In this document: positions 1 to 13,261 of the stretch, piece by piece
Layout: each line of letters opens with the position of its first letter
How positions within the stretch are numbered: the stretch's first letter is position 1
Origin: Bombyx mori
Lineage: Eukaryota > Arthropoda > Insecta > Lepidoptera > Bombycidae
Reading direction: 5' to 3'
DNA length: 64,000 nucleotides
Assembly (NCBI RefSeq): GCF_030269925.1
Contig: NC_085119.1
Coordinates: 10,887,001-10,951,000 of the forward strand
Notes under the pieces: generated by a model
Seen by the model: only the letters and a program-made list of their open reading frames with translations
Database searches by the model: none
Told to the model about the DNA's origin: nothing
Made by a program: the position numbers and the translations under genes

Positions 1-738
1 TAAATATGAATCTGTACTTTGCAAATTAATTCTTGAATTAAAAATAAATTCTACTAAAAAAATACACTATTTTTACAAAAAAGGCGCTAGTCACAATGTC
101 ACGGTCATTTCACGTGACCGAATGTTAACGCCCTATACTTAATTCAATTCTTAACTGTTCTGAAGTCATTATATATCAAGAACTCTATGATAATATAATA
201 CGACACGTGTGTACTGAATAAGATAATCAGTTATAGTACCTCGTTTATTCGGATTTCACAACCAACCGAATATAAATATAGTTATGGTGTTCATTTTTTT
301 TTAATCACTAGAAGAGATTCATCGTTCAATCTTTAATGTATACTGGATCACAAAGACACAAAAAATTTAATTCTGCAACGCATTTTGAGGCATGAGGTTA
401 GAATATTTTATAAATGACTGACAAAAATATTGGCGCTTAGATATAATGTAAAAATCTAATTATGTAATTACGGCGGGTTGATTGTAGATGATTGATTTAT
501 CTGTCTTATTGTTAACCAGTAGATACGAGTATACACTCAAGTCAAATGTCGAGTTAACATTACATGCAGACATGATGGGCTTGTTGTTCATCTTTCAAAA
601 TATCTCATTCCTCTAATTCTTATTTTCCTATTTTTCTCGTTCCTATTTTGAATTTCTGTTAACTTTTTACGAACTCCCACAAGCTGAAGTTTAATTATTA
701 ATAATCTAAAATGTAACAAATTAGCCTAGACGTTCAGC
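1..738. other. AT-rich non-coding, nothing recognised
   Basis: No reading frame, repeat end or RNA gene seen. Confidence 0.6.
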
Positions 739-754
739 AGATATCTAAATATAT

Positions 755-1232
755 GCGCGGGCGTGAAGCTCCCGCTCAGCCCCCGTAGGGACTATCAGGT
801 GGCCGGTTCGGGGGCGCCCGGTACTCGACTGTCGGTCCGGTGGTGGGATGGTGCAAGGTGGCTCCTGTGCGCCGCCCACGGTGTATCTCCCGAAATGACG
901 TCCTTCGGGATTTTCCCGGAGATGAAATCCCGTCTTATCATCAGGACGGGTACCGGCGAAGGCGGACTTTCGGCGCGCACTGCGGTACCGTAGGTCTGGT
1001 GTAGCCGGTGTGGTGGAGCTCGATGGGGTTTAGTCGGTAGTCGTTTTGCGGGGCAAGTGCTTCGCGCGCCTTTTTCAAGGCGTAGTCTCTTGCGAGGAAT
1101 TCGGGGAGGTGGAGGACCTTCTCGTCCCCCTCTTCCTCTCAGGAGGCGCCGGAGTCCGACATAACCCGGTTCGTTACCCCACCGGACCGGGTATCCGGAA
1201 ATGGATTGCCCAGCGTTAAAAAAAAAAAAAAA
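755..1232 (+). mobile_element. LINE 3' end with a 16 bp target-site duplication
   Basis: A GC-rich 478 bp insert ending in about 16 A's. It is flanked by a perfect 16 bp direct repeat, AGATATCTAAATATAT, at 739-754 and 1233-1248. That is the mark of target-primed reverse transcription with 5' truncation. The family was not identified; the GC-rich 3' region with short reading frames suggests an R1- or Jockey-like LINE. No protein domain is recognisable. Confidence 0.8.
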
Positions 1233-2369
1233 AGATATCTAAATATATAGACATAACAATATAAACCTACACCTCACACCTCAACCTTCACCTTGAGACA
1301 AGAAGGACTATCCTGTCCATGAAAATGAAACGCAAACGCATGTTGTAATTTGGAGTTAGGGGACCAATTCCATTGATACTTTGAACTAATACCTCATGAT
1401 AAACAGTGGCACATAGCATACATCAATTTAATTATATAACCAACAAAAATATTAACATTTAACACATTTCCTTTTAAAACATATTTACTCAGCAATATTT
1501 AAGTATTTATTACTGAAAGTTTTTCATCTTCTTGGTTCTCTTCTTTTGTATATAATATTATTTTCTTCTAGATAATTTGATGTGAAAAACAGTGAATAAA
1601 AAAACGGTGAAACATGGCGACTACGATTTAAGTAATGGAGACATTATTAAAAATCAAATATCTCGTACGGAATAAAATAACTGGAAAGGTAATATTTTTA
1701 AATTTTGGTTACGAAATTTGCAGGTCGTAATTTTTGATTTGATTTGAAGATTGAAATTTATAAGTTCTTAATGATTAAGCAATTAAGTTTCCATTGTTTA
1801 GTTCTTCTATTAAACATAAAGTTAGATAAAAATTCAAGTCTACTAGTTTAAGTAAGTATATACAAGTAACACTTATTTTTGTGAATAAATAAATGTATTG
1901 ATCCTTACTTTTTGTAATTATTTATCACACTTGACAAACAATATTCGACTGAAACACAAAATACTTAAAATAAAGATTTGAACGCGCAAGATTTTGTGCT
2001 CGAGGAATCAATTGAAGCGATTCATATTTTTATTAATCAGATTTATTCATGTACCTAAATTTATTCAACGAACACTGAGTGCTATTGCTTCTGATTCAAA
2101 GTCCAATTTTGATTGCAGATAATTGGTTTTTGGGATGTTTCTGTAAGCTGTGTTGAATGTTGCGCGTAGAATATTGCGCGGAGGCCGCTGAGGGTCGATG
2201 GCTCCTCGGAGACACGTGAGGCGTTACCGTTAGTCAGCACGCCAGGGCCTCTGATACACGGAAAGGAAAATCTTATGAAATAGTTTGCGAACTCAATAAT
2301 GATTGACGGATAATAAATAATACAGATCATGAATATAAACAGATAAACATTTTAATTAGTTTTAAAGGA

Positions 2370-2420
2370 TAGATAAGCTGACAGCCCACCAGACATTGAG
2401 CGGTTACCGAAACTGGTGAA
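2370..2420 (-). repeat. Bm1 end fragment
   Basis: Short match to the minus-strand 3' end: ACAGCCCACCAGACATTGAG and CGGTTACCG. Confidence 0.4.
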
Positions 2421-2940
2421 TATTGGGTTAAAGTCTATAGAATAGAATCAATATTAAGGTTAACCAAGTTTTCCAACTGGTGGTGCTTATTTTGAGATAT
2501 ACTAACACGTCATGCTTAAATCTTTGAATTCATATTCTCATGCACAATTCACTACTATTCGTAAACTTTATCTGATATATCAAACAAAGCATATGAAGCC
2601 GTAGGCAGGTGCTTATCTTCTAATAATTAATCTTGTAGCTGTATCTTCATTTGATTCCTCGTCCTTTAAGCATTCGCGTTTCATTCATTATATCGGTATA
2701 GTAGGATTAGACGCTTTGGAAAAGGTTTTTGTCTGTAAATTACAGGCAATAGGTAATTTCAATAAATGCGTTTTATTTAAACTTTCGTCGTATTAGCCGC
2801 AAATCGAAACACAAACACTTTGCTTTTCAGTTCGATAAAAAGCAATAAATAGCTTCATTCTTTGTTGCTTTAAAATTCAAAAGTAAAGAAAACCTTAGTT
2901 TTAACAGCGGTCTTAAAAAAGGGAAAGGAATATAGTAAGC

Positions 2941-3100
2941 CTTCACAGGTAAGAACCTATATCTTGTCTATTTCTGCCGCAAAGCCGTCGAGTATTTCGG
3001 CTTGAAGGACCAGACCAGTTCGAACTCAAGCCTTAATGTCAGTGGTGGCATTTACGTTGTGATGTAGGCGTATTTGTCATAATAGCCACTTAATATCAAG
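2941..3100 (+). repeat. Highly diverged Bm1 fragment
   Basis: The words TATTTCTGCCGCAAAGCCGT, GGTGGCATTTACGTTGTGAT and AGCCACTTAATATCA follow the Bm1 order with many changes. Confidence 0.5.
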
Positions 3101-6100
3101 AAAACTGTAAATTCGTCTGTCTAACCTCAAACAAAATCGACTACAGTTGTAATAAAATTACATCGGTTCATAAAACCACTAAAGCTCTCCTTCAAAGAGC
3201 TCAATCTCATAAAACTCATCTTTTTTCGTTTCACGAACTGTCTTTAAGCTTGAATTTATCGCCGATAAAAAACCTCATTTTTTTTGTGAAAGTCATACAT
3301 TTTAAATCGCCCAAACAAGTATAGGAATTATGCAGCAAGTATATCTGTCAAACTGTTTACAGCCTCGCTTGACCGATATCTGGATGCGAGACGTCTTCTT
3401 TTAGAATCTAATATTGTCCACATGTCACATAATGAGAAACTAATCTGCTTAACGTATAAGAAAATAATAGCAAAATCATAAGGAAAAAGGAATTAATTTA
3501 AAATTACAATTATCATCAAATTGAATGAGATAGATACATTTGTCTAGCATATTATTTTTGTTTTGTTTACAAAATCATTGTTTCATTGTCGTATTGTTTT
3601 ATGATATTTTATTATAAAATTAAATGAATCATAGAAAGTCGCGAATACATAGCGACACGAATAATTAATTTAAATGCATAATAGAGTTGAAACAATGCGT
3701 TGATGTCTTTTGGGTGGCGATAATTAAATGATTACAACACGCATGCAATCTTTATCTTCCTATTTTTTTTTAGACTTAGGATAGTTTTCGTGTAATCTTG
3801 GAATGTCAGATAGAGCTTAGATGAATGTCTACTGAAGATTAGAATATTAGTTGTAGTGATGATTTTGAAAAACCAGTACGTGATTTCATGTATAATTTAT
3901 GCAGTGTGTAACATTATCTGATAAATATCCGAATGAGATTTGCTTAAAACGCTTTGCAATTAATATTTTCTTTTCAAAAATTAAATGATTAAGACAAAAA
4001 TCTTGCAACTTTTACCATCACTTACTTTAATATTTTTATTGATGTAGAAAGGTAAACGAATTCAGACCTGACTTGTTGTTCATAACTTTGCAATTGAATG
4101 TTGCCATCGATTTTGAGACCAAGAATCTGTTTATTTAACATAACAATAATCCGTCATCGTTATTAGAACCGCCGTTGCAATTATGAATAAAATTTATATG
4201 ACAAACCAAAATGAGAACAGAGAACGCACTGAATTAATTCATCGCCCCTGACTTCTGTAACGAAATCAAGGTTTTCGGCACGTTCTTGTTTACAACATAA
4301 TACTGGACGTCTTGTTTGTATGAATACGTTTTCGAGGTCGTTGCCGTGCTCTCCCTCGTGTGTGAAAACAAACGCTAAATAGGTCGGGATGAGAATTGAT
4401 AAATATTTTTATGATCGTAACTGAACATTAATAGTTCGATGATGGGCTTTTATAGTTTATTTTATGATGCTCAGAAACTCCATTTTGATTTAAGGCCAGA
4501 TCAACCGAGAGCTGGTGTCCTCTTGTCTAAAAGCAATATAAATAACAATTGCTAGATATTAATTTTGCTTCTGAAATTATTGTCGTAATTGGTGATTTTC
4601 GATTTTGCGGTTAACCATCGAAGCACAAGCATAAATATATTAATAACTACTAAATTCCCAAGTTGGATGGATGAAAGAAATAGTAGCCATAACGAAACTG
4701 GAGTATTCGGGGAATTTCAACTAGTTGTTCTTGACTTATTAGTTGTTTCACACATAGGGCTGAAACAATAGCCCGTAAAATAAAACTTGAATAATATGAT
4801 ACAAAGCAAATCTGCAAATTCGTATTTATGAATCTTATAGATATTCACGTCAATGTAGACGGACTAATAGCATCGTAGATAATCTTTAATCTTGGCTTAT
4901 TATGCCGCCGCATAGATAGGTACTGCTGCATATTACATTCACACATTCCGGAAGGAAAGCCTTTACTACAGCATATTCAAGTTCTGGTTGGTCTCTATGG
5001 GTTATGATAATCACTTAAGATCAGGTGGGTCGAGAGCTCGTCTATACTCTAGTATTACTAGTGTTAATTCACGTTTCACTAAATTCGGGTTTGATACTTT
5101 TATCTCGGATCTCACAAACATTGATATTCCTTTTATTCGAATTTTCAGATTCTATGAAATATGTTAGGTTTACGCGTCGCCCTGAATTAATTAAATACAT
5201 CCAAAAAACTATGAAATTCGTATTGTTTTTCTCACGCTGATTCATAACTTTAATAAGTGAGCTGGTCTCGGTGTCCCCATTTTTTGCCACAAACAACTTT
5301 GGAGGGCATTACCCTCTTTCTCTCTCCCTCCACCGGACGGAAACACCTAGCTTCGAGGCGAATGCCCATTCTATTACAGAACGCCGCGAAATTTGTGAAC
5401 TTAAAGTGCCTTTCGATGAGTAACACCATGTTAATCAAATCAAAGTACCACTGGGATGTATCAGTACAACATGCGCTTTGTCACGTCAATCCCTAGTAGT
5501 AATGTAAAATTATACAACCTCTTTTTGCGTTCCAAAAAAACCCAGCGGCATTGAGTTCACATCCAAACACAAACGCAACAGCTCCATCCTACTTTGGGTC
5601 CGAGGACCTTACCCTAGACATTGGCTCATGACTTCACAGAATAAGGTTGTCGTCGGTCATCGGCCCTCCCCTCCCCCGTCAAGCGACCTCTTTTCGCAAT
5701 AACCCAACAAGTTTGTACGGCTACCAACTTCATCATTACCTCTACCGGCGAACGCACTTCGCACAATGGTAGCTTTATTTTATAGTAAAACTAGTGGACG
5801 TGGGCAATCTATTCTGTTTGTATTTGACACTAAAATATATTTGAAAGAAAGTACATATAGTCTTTATCGAGTTATATTTTTTTGTAGTTTCATAACAATT
5901 CTGTTGTTTCTTGTATGTAATTCTTGAGGTTTTAATGAAATTTGAAACGAAAATTTATAGTTGTCACGGTTTGGTGTGTTTGCTTTGACTATAAATGTTT
6001 TTATCACTGATTAAATTTAAATATGCATTCAATAATACTGATAATCTTTGTTCGCTTCGTCGGATTAATCTCCATCGCCGTGAAGAGTTTTCAAATAACT

Positions 6101-7208
6101 CGCTTGCTAATAGAATTTGGTGGTTCCAAAACTGTTTTATAGAGTTCAATAAATTTTGAAAACAGATAATATTAGATTTAATCAGACACTATTCGTGACT
6201 GCGCCCAGTATCGAATATTGCACAATATAGTTTTTAATTGACGTACAACGATTAGTGCGCTCGCCCGATTCGCTCCAGTTGTTACCGATTAAGTTTTTAC
6301 AATGTTTCCCTGGCTAAGTCAAGTTTACAGTTAGCCGACGGGCTGTTGCCAAGTTATGGTCAGATATTAATTAATTAAATCGCCGGAAATTACGACAATG
6401 CTAAGAGCGCAAATCACTTTGCCGGGAAACGCTACAATTACGCGTCCAGTATTTTAATTACAAAGTGGGGATCTTAACGCGTGGTCAAATAAGTTAAAAC
6501 TTTAATATCCTAAAAACTTTTATAGAGCATTTATAAAGTTCCTTTACAACATTAAATGCGTGTTTAAGACAAATAACTCCAAAAAACCACTCACCATCAG
6601 ATGGACCGCATATTCGTTTGCCTACAAGGCTCATACTTATGGCCCTTCAGAGATCAAGTTTTATCGGATGCTTTTGTTTTGAATTTCAGTTTTATTATCT
6701 AAGCTTTTAATTCACAATGTAACTAAATGTAAAAAACTTACCTTAGTATGGCTACATATAACTGAAAAAACTTTACTTAACTCAATTACAGTCTAAGTGA
6801 GGGAAGTAGTCTGAATTTTCACGGATTTCCATACGTTTTTTATAGTAAGCTACCCTTGAGTTATCATGTTGATATCTTAATAAGTGGTGCGTTCAAAAGG
6901 TATGTATTTGTGGATGTGGGATGAAGAATTATGCTAATTAGATGTCCCTTGACTTATTTATATTTGAACGAAGCTTTATTTGGAATAGACACACAAACAC
7001 AACCCGCAATTATAATTTAAACAAATCCTGCAACTATAATTTCTATCCAGAACTTATTTAACAAACAAAAAAACATATCGTTTGTCTAGAAACCGACCAA
7101 TGTTGGTTTCTTCATGCTCTGTAACTCAGATTCATGGGATTTGTCTATTTAACGAGCAATTCCTATAGAAGTATATAGGGCCTCCCAGCCTAAGGAATGC
7201 CACAAGTG

Positions 7209-7466
7209 TTTTTTTCTTTTTTTTCTTTTTTTATATTGCTTAGATGGGTGGACGAGCTCACAGCCCACCTGGTGTTAAGTGGTTACTGGAACCCATAGAC
7301 ATCACGCAAATGCGCCACCAACCTTGAGATATAAGTTCTAAGGTCTCAAGTATAGTTACAACGGCTGCCCCGCCCTTCAAACCGAAACGCATTACTGCTT
7401 CACGGCAGAAATAGGCAGGGTGGTGGTACCCACCCGCGCGGACTCACAAGAGGTCCTACCACCAGT
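7209..7466 (-). repeat. Bm1 SINE 3' part
   Basis: Minus-strand Bm1 body from the T-rich tail through GGTCCTACCACCAG; the tRNA-like head is missing. Confidence 0.85.
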
Positions 7467-8195
7467 ATTTAGGGGCCAGTGTACTCTATGACAATATCTA
7501 TAATCATCCTGATGCCATAGATCTCACGAGTGGACTGGGTATAGCTATAGGTGTTGGAATTTCCAACACCAGAGCTACCAATGCGCGCAGAGTCAATGCA
7601 TTAAGTGTCTCTGGCCGGCATATCTCTATTCGTAGGCTCATTAAATTTGGAACGTGGATGATATAGGCGTCATCATGTCGCTTGTATTTTACATAATATG
7701 TACATTCACTCCTCGTACCTAAATTTAAATCGGCCATTTTAATATTTCGGTCAAAATTATAATCATTTATAAAATCAAAAGCATCCATTTGTGTGTTTGA
7801 TGGTAATTTAATATATCTCAGATATCAGACTCGTAATTGGTGATTAATAAAGTTTATAACTTTCCATTCCACATAAACCATATATCCACATAAACATTAT
7901 TATTAAAAGGATTCTCACCGCGATTTTTTGTTTTAATGAATTTTCTAATATAATGTAAGAGCCCGTTTAATAATAATATTTTTAGTGTAAATAACCACGA
8001 AAACTTAAAACAATGTGCATACATATTTGTTAAATACTTTTGATGTGTTCATTCGTTCTTATCGTTTCAAACAATATAGTTAAATAAAAACCGAGCGACA
8101 TGCGGGCTACTGGCGGAAGTACGCGTTTTAAAATCTACAACACAATCGTAAATTTGAATGTGGAACTTTGTTCTTACCTTTTCTTTTTCATTAGC

Positions 8196-8300
8196 CTAAG
8201 CAGGTAGAACAGCTCAGGATTTATCTTGCATTAGAATGTCGATTTCTGCGATCCTGGCTGGAAGAGGCATCAGGTAGTACCGACCCGCACAGGCCTCATC
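8196..8300 (-). repeat. Diverged Bm1 fragment
   Basis: Minus-strand pieces: TTAGCCTAAGCAGGTAGAAC, then TTTCTGCGATCCTGGC and GGTAGTACCGACCCGCAC. Confidence 0.4.
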
Positions 8301-8502
8301 CACATTCCACACACCCAGCAGCAGACATCACAATATTTTTAAATTTTAAATGGATAGACAAACCCAACAAAGGCTATACGGATATTTTACTACTGTAGTT
8401 GATTGGAGCGACGAGTGTTTAAACAAAGTTATTTAGGTCGCGACGCTTATTCAACAGGAACGAAATTTTGTATTAAGCACTAGTAAATTTATTTAAAAAA
8501 AA

Positions 8503-8523
8503 ATTCTTACTTACTTACTTACT
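8503..8523. repeat. TTAC microsatellite
   Basis: About five consecutive TTAC units. Confidence 0.85.
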
Positions 8524-8536
8524 TATTTTTCATTCG

Positions 8537-8774
8537 AGGTAGGACCTCTTGTGAATCCGCGCAGGTAGGTATCACCGCACTGCCTATTTCTGCCGTGAAG
8601 CAGTAATGCGTTTCGGTTTGAAGGGTGGGGCAGCCGCTTTAACTATACTTGAGACCTTAGAGCTTATATCTCGAGGTGGTTGGCGCATTTACGTTATAGA
8701 TGTCTATGGGCTCTAGTAACCACTTAACACTAGGTGGGCTGTGAGCTCGTCCACCCTACTAAGCATTTTTTTTT
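8537..8774 (+). repeat. Bm1 SINE 3' part
   Basis: Plus-strand body with TATTTCTGCCGTGAAGCAGT, ending in an odd T-run rather than A's. A TTAC microsatellite (8503-8523) lies just before it. Confidence 0.82.
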
Positions 8775-9297
8775 TTTTTATCAAAGCGTTCTATTGATTA
8801 ATTAAAAATAATTCAGGCCGCGTAAGGAAGTATTGACTGCACACCGGACGACGACGGCGGCGCTTCCGGTCGCCATCGTCGCTTGAACGTGCTGTGATTG
8901 CACCTCGACGCTAACTTTATAATATTCATAAAAATATGCAAAGGATTTTATTGTTCAATTGAGAAACGAATATTCATATGAAACGCGCCCGCAGCGACAG
9001 TGGATTATTCATGAGACATTGAGAAAGAAAATTAAAAGTTGAATTCATAGTTTGTGAATAAATATAAGTGTATTTTCTCATAAAAAAAAATTGAAATAAT
9101 AGAAATATTATCTTTGTCAAATTGTTTTTAATACCTTAAACAGCGCTATTACTTTAATTTCGTAGAAATTATGAGTATGATAAACGCAGACATAAAATAA
9201 AGTGCAATAAGTATCTTGCTATCTCTTTTTGAAGCTCCCGTTGGAGCTCTGCATTAATTATTGTATGCATACTTATTGATTAAATTAATCTCAATCT

Positions 9298-9418
9298 TTA
9301 TAATATTTTAATTTTTTAATTTAATTTTTTTTTTTTAATTTTTTATTATTTTATTTTTTTTATTATTTTTTATTTATTTTATTATTAATTTAATTTTAAT
9401 TTAATTTATTTTCAATTA
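9298..9418. repeat. AT-only low-complexity tract
   Basis: About 120 bases of A and T only in T-rich runs. Confidence 0.9.
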
Positions 9419-10009
9419 AATGTTTAGAAAATTTCCAGGATGAATTTATTTCGTCAATATCTTCCGATACTTTCCATATCTTTAGTAAAATCTTTTATAT
9501 CTACACCTTTATCTACACCATCTGACCACTTGAAGGCGTACACGACTTCTTTAGAATTCTTGAGTTGTCCATCCGCTGAATATGAGCCGACCTTCGTAAA
9601 CGGTTTTCCTCAACAACACCTCAACAGCAGCACAACAGTAATTCTTGTGAGGATCTTTCTCAAAGAGATTGAGTGATTGTGAAAGATTCAGATTTCCTTA
9701 ACATAACAATAATTTGCGACCTCAATTTAGGCCACACTACATTTTGGTTATGACATGAAATTACATCTACCATAATAAACATAACAGAATGTACGCTGAA
9801 ACGCGATTTTGCCGAAAAATATACAGATTGACTTTTAGTTTATGGACTAAAATACGACAGAAACACCTCGTTATTCGGAGAAAATGAAACGTATTTTATT
9901 ATTTACGAATTATTATACAATTTTAAGGCAGGTAAAACGGTGGGAAACGTCCAGATATAATTACATAAATGTGTTTAGTAATTAAGGGAATTCCCTGGAC
10001 GGAACATCG

Positions 10010-10345
10010 CACTAAGCCATCAATCCTGAAAGAACTTGGCGTCTCCACAAGACTTTGTACGACTTGTCTACTTAGGATTTTTGAGTTTTATTAGTTACTT
10101 TACGAGGAAGAAGTGCGAAAATCTTGAAAATCTACTCGTCACCGGCAAAGAGCGTAGTCCTATGCGCCGGTCCTATTAAATTAAGATGAAATTGGACATC
10201 AATGGAGCATCAATGTCGCCGCTATCCAGTGCGTAGAGGACAACAAATAATCAAGGGACATAGTCCGAGCCAAAATGCTCCGTAAAGGTCACGACCCTCA
10301 GCACTGAGGAACACGATGCAAGGAGGAGAAGGACGACTAATTTAT
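10010..10345 (+). pseudogene. Relic of a LINE reverse-transcriptase C-terminus
   Basis: A conceptual + translation in shifting frames gives FTRKKCENLENL and LVTGKERSPMR, the pattern typical of the C-terminal end of LINE ORF2 proteins (FGH.TRK..NLE..V.GK). Stops and frameshifts are frequent, so the copy is dead. Confidence 0.5.
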
Positions 10346-11646
10346 AGCTAAGAAGAACAATGGCTGCTGACCATAATTTTAATACACACACACACATACG
10401 TACACATTATAGTTATGTATATATATAGTATTGTCATTAATTGTTTCAAAATACACAGTTTATTCGGACACATTTGAATGTATGCTATTCCAACCTCAAA
10501 TCGAGTTCAGTTAACAAACAATAGGATTGCGGAATAAAAGACTGTAAATTATCTTCACATCCTCAATTATCGTGTCGCTAACACAGACGAGTTGGAATTA
10601 TGACTTTCCGATATATAACAACACTCTAATGAGTAAATGCTCAACAAAACACAAAAACAAACAGCCATTGTTTTTTCTGTTTGCTTAAATACGCAGACGA
10701 ATCTCATTGTCCATCTGCTTTGAAAAATTACCGTAGCTTACGATATACAACTCGCCTTGAGACAGGCGATCAAAGCCACAATATACCTACATTGTAATTT
10801 TAGCTATCGTAGTAGTGTGTAACAACTTTGGAACTGAAATAAACAGGATTATGGAAAATCAAACTTACAAATGCCCCACTACATGTAAATATTATATATA
10901 CTTATGGGCCTAATTGTTACCACATTATTATTCCTTTGATTGCAATAAAAATGAGTAAAATAGGCATCTCATAAAAATTAAATCTGCTCACCTATGTTGT
11001 AGAACAATAATTAAAATTTACGTTGGTTTATTGAGTATTACACTGAACTTCACAAGCTCTACACTTATTATGCTTAACACGAATGGTGAATATTAAATAC
11101 TAAAAACATTATAATTTCACCTCAACTTGTCATTTGCTCTACTCGATTTGCTAAGAACACAAAATCTTGAAAGATTTTTTGCTAGTACCTACAGTTTAAG
11201 CTTGACTTTTAGCACAAATCAGTCTTTTGTTATTTATTCAACACACATACACATTAACAAACTAATCTAATGAAAAAAGGTACTAGATAGTAGAAATGTA
11301 CTTACTACTGTCCTATCAGTTTAACTAATCTAACACTATTACTTCAGAGAATAAACCCGTCAATCTATTGCTTCGCTTCAACGCGTGAAAGAAGAACAAA
11401 CAAACACACAAATGAACGATTTATGGATTATAATTTACCACACTTGCTCACACTAAAATGGCCGTCTCCAATTACTACCAACACCCGGCTGTAATCAAAT
11501 TCAATTTGAAGTGTATTGACGTCTACAGACTATGATCGTAATGATTTCAGGTTCATCAAACGTTCCCGCAGGTCGTTGCCTTAACCACCAATATCGGAAA
11601 ATTTTCAGGCTAAGACAAAAGTAACGGATGATAACATATCTAATAT

Positions 11647-11694
11647 AATAACAGAGAACTTATTTTGGAGAATAACAGAGAACTTATTTTGGAA
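11647..11694. repeat. 24 bp tandem duplication
   Basis: The unit starting AATAACAGAGAACTTATT occurs at 11647-11670 and 11671-11694, differing only in the last base. Confidence 0.85.
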
Positions 11695-12434
11695 GGGAAT
11701 TATGAATCATAGTTAAAAAGAGATTAATATTTGAGATCACTTGTAAGGAGAGGGCTTTTAATGTTGAGCATTCATTTACAATTAACATTTAATCATAGAT
11801 GTGTTACAAAGTAAAGTTTTTTTTAAGTAATTAAAAAAGGCTGGCCAAAAAGTGTGTTTTGTTTACACGTGGCAATGAACCATCATGTTTTTTTACTAAA
11901 TCATTTCCGTTAGTACAGTTTACCAAGTATCTATTTTGTATTGGTTGAATTTAAACAGCTTAATTTTATTCATTAAATTAAATGTACAATAACGTAAGCG
12001 ACAATGTCCTAATTACAAAAACTAATTACAAAAAAATAACCAATTACATTGTCATTTATTGTTGTCTGTAATGTACATAGGTATCAAGTACAATAAGTTT
12101 CGGTTTTTGTACGAATAGCAATTTCGTAGCATATGCCTTTGAAAAGGCTTGCTTATCAACAAGATATCATCACCGTTGATAATATAGGATGAAGTATTTA
12201 ATTAATTTTTGAACATAACGGCTCTAATGTTTTTATTATTATTATTACAAAGCCGTTATATGATTTTTTTAAATTTTGGAGATACGTGTCGATCCCTGTT
12301 TCACGGTACACCAAATAGATAGCTTATTGTAGTAGTGTAAGATTTAACATTAAATAATTAAGATGGCTACCACGATTTTATTTTAAAAGGAAAGTACTGT
12401 AATTTTGTAATTTGTAATATAATTTGAAGTCTTT

Positions 12435-13118
12435 TACTTGTGGTTGGGCATCTTGTGAGTCCGCACGGGTAGGTACATCCACCCTGCCCATTTCTGCTCT
12501 AAAGCAGTAATGTATTTCGGTTTGGAGGACGGGGTAGCCGTTGTACTATTGAAACTGAGACTTTTTTATTGCTTAGATGGGTGGACGAGCTCACAGCCCA
12601 CCTGGTGTTAAGTGGTTACTGGAGCCAAATGCGCCACCACCACTAAATGCGCCACCCACCTTGAGATATAAGTTCTAAGGTCTCAGTATAGTTACAACGG
12701 CTACCCCACCCTTCAAACCGAAACGCATTACTGCTTCACGACAGAAATAGGCGGGGTGATGGTACCCACCCGCGCGGACTCACAAGAGGTCCTACCACCA
12801 GTAATTACGCAAATTATAATTTTGCGAGTTTGATTTTTATTACACGATGTTATTCTTTACCGTGGCAGGCAATCGTGAACATTTTTCAAGTGCGTATTTC
12901 ATTAGAAAAATTGGTAGCCGCCTGTGGGATTTGAATACCGTTGAATCGCTAGATACGTCTGCACCGGGCCTCTTATCCTTTAGGCCACGAAGATTACATA
13001 GACCTAGAACTTCTGTCTCAAGATTGGTGAAATAATTTGCGTTGTTGATATTTATGGACCCCCGTAACCATTTAACACCAGATAAGCCGTTGAGCTCGTC
13101 AAGCCATCTAATTAATAA
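12435..13118 (+). repeat. Old Bm1-type SINE split by a younger one
   Basis: The left part (12435-12562) is diverged + strand Bm1 body ending ACTGAGAC. The right part (about 12994-13118) resumes with GACCTAGAACTTCTGTCTC and continues to the 3' end. The interruption is the minus-strand full-length Bm1 at 12563-12993. Confidence 0.75.
12563..12993 (-). mobile_element. Full-length Bm1 SINE
   Basis: About 431 bp on the minus strand: a tRNA-like head with GTGGCCTAAAGGATAAG (A-box region) and a decayed B-box at the right end, then the body, then a T-run (A-tail) at the left. Length fits Bm1 (about 430-440 bp). It is nested in an older Bm1. SINEs of this type are transcribed by RNA polymerase III and moved by LINE machinery. 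Confidence 0.85.
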
Positions 13119-13261
13119 ATATAATAAAAGGTATTGTTGTTTGTAAAAATATTGGCTGAGATAGATTTTTAAGTCTAAGACTAGTTACAATAGAAAAACC
13201 CTGAATGTTTCTGTTGCAAAGCAGTCATATTTTGCGCCTCAGATTGTGGAAGACCCCCACT

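Larger units (their letters stand above)
1249..7208. other. AT-rich non-coding DNA with small SINE scraps
   Basis: Mostly unique AT-rich sequence. Apart from the SINE pieces at 2370 and 2941, a short Bm1-like end lies at 4992-5043. A less AT-rich patch at 5250-5760 has overlapping short frames on both strands, but no domain or repeat is recognised. Confidence 0.5.
7467..12434. other. AT-rich non-coding DNA
   Basis: Holds the SINE pieces, AT tract and LINE relic listed separately. A 94-codon minus frame (7504-7788) and a 78-codon plus frame (9440-9676) have no recognisable domain and are not called as genes. Confidence 0.5.

Noticed and set aside
7504..7788. 94-codon minus frame beside a SINE
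   Set aside because: No domain recognised and no supporting context; kept only as a note.
9440..9676. 78-codon + frame starting with ATG
   Set aside because: No recognisable domain, promoter or splice context; the length is ordinary for chance in this much DNA.
12847..13035. 62-codon + frame
   Set aside because: It is antisense to the head of the nested Bm1 SINE.
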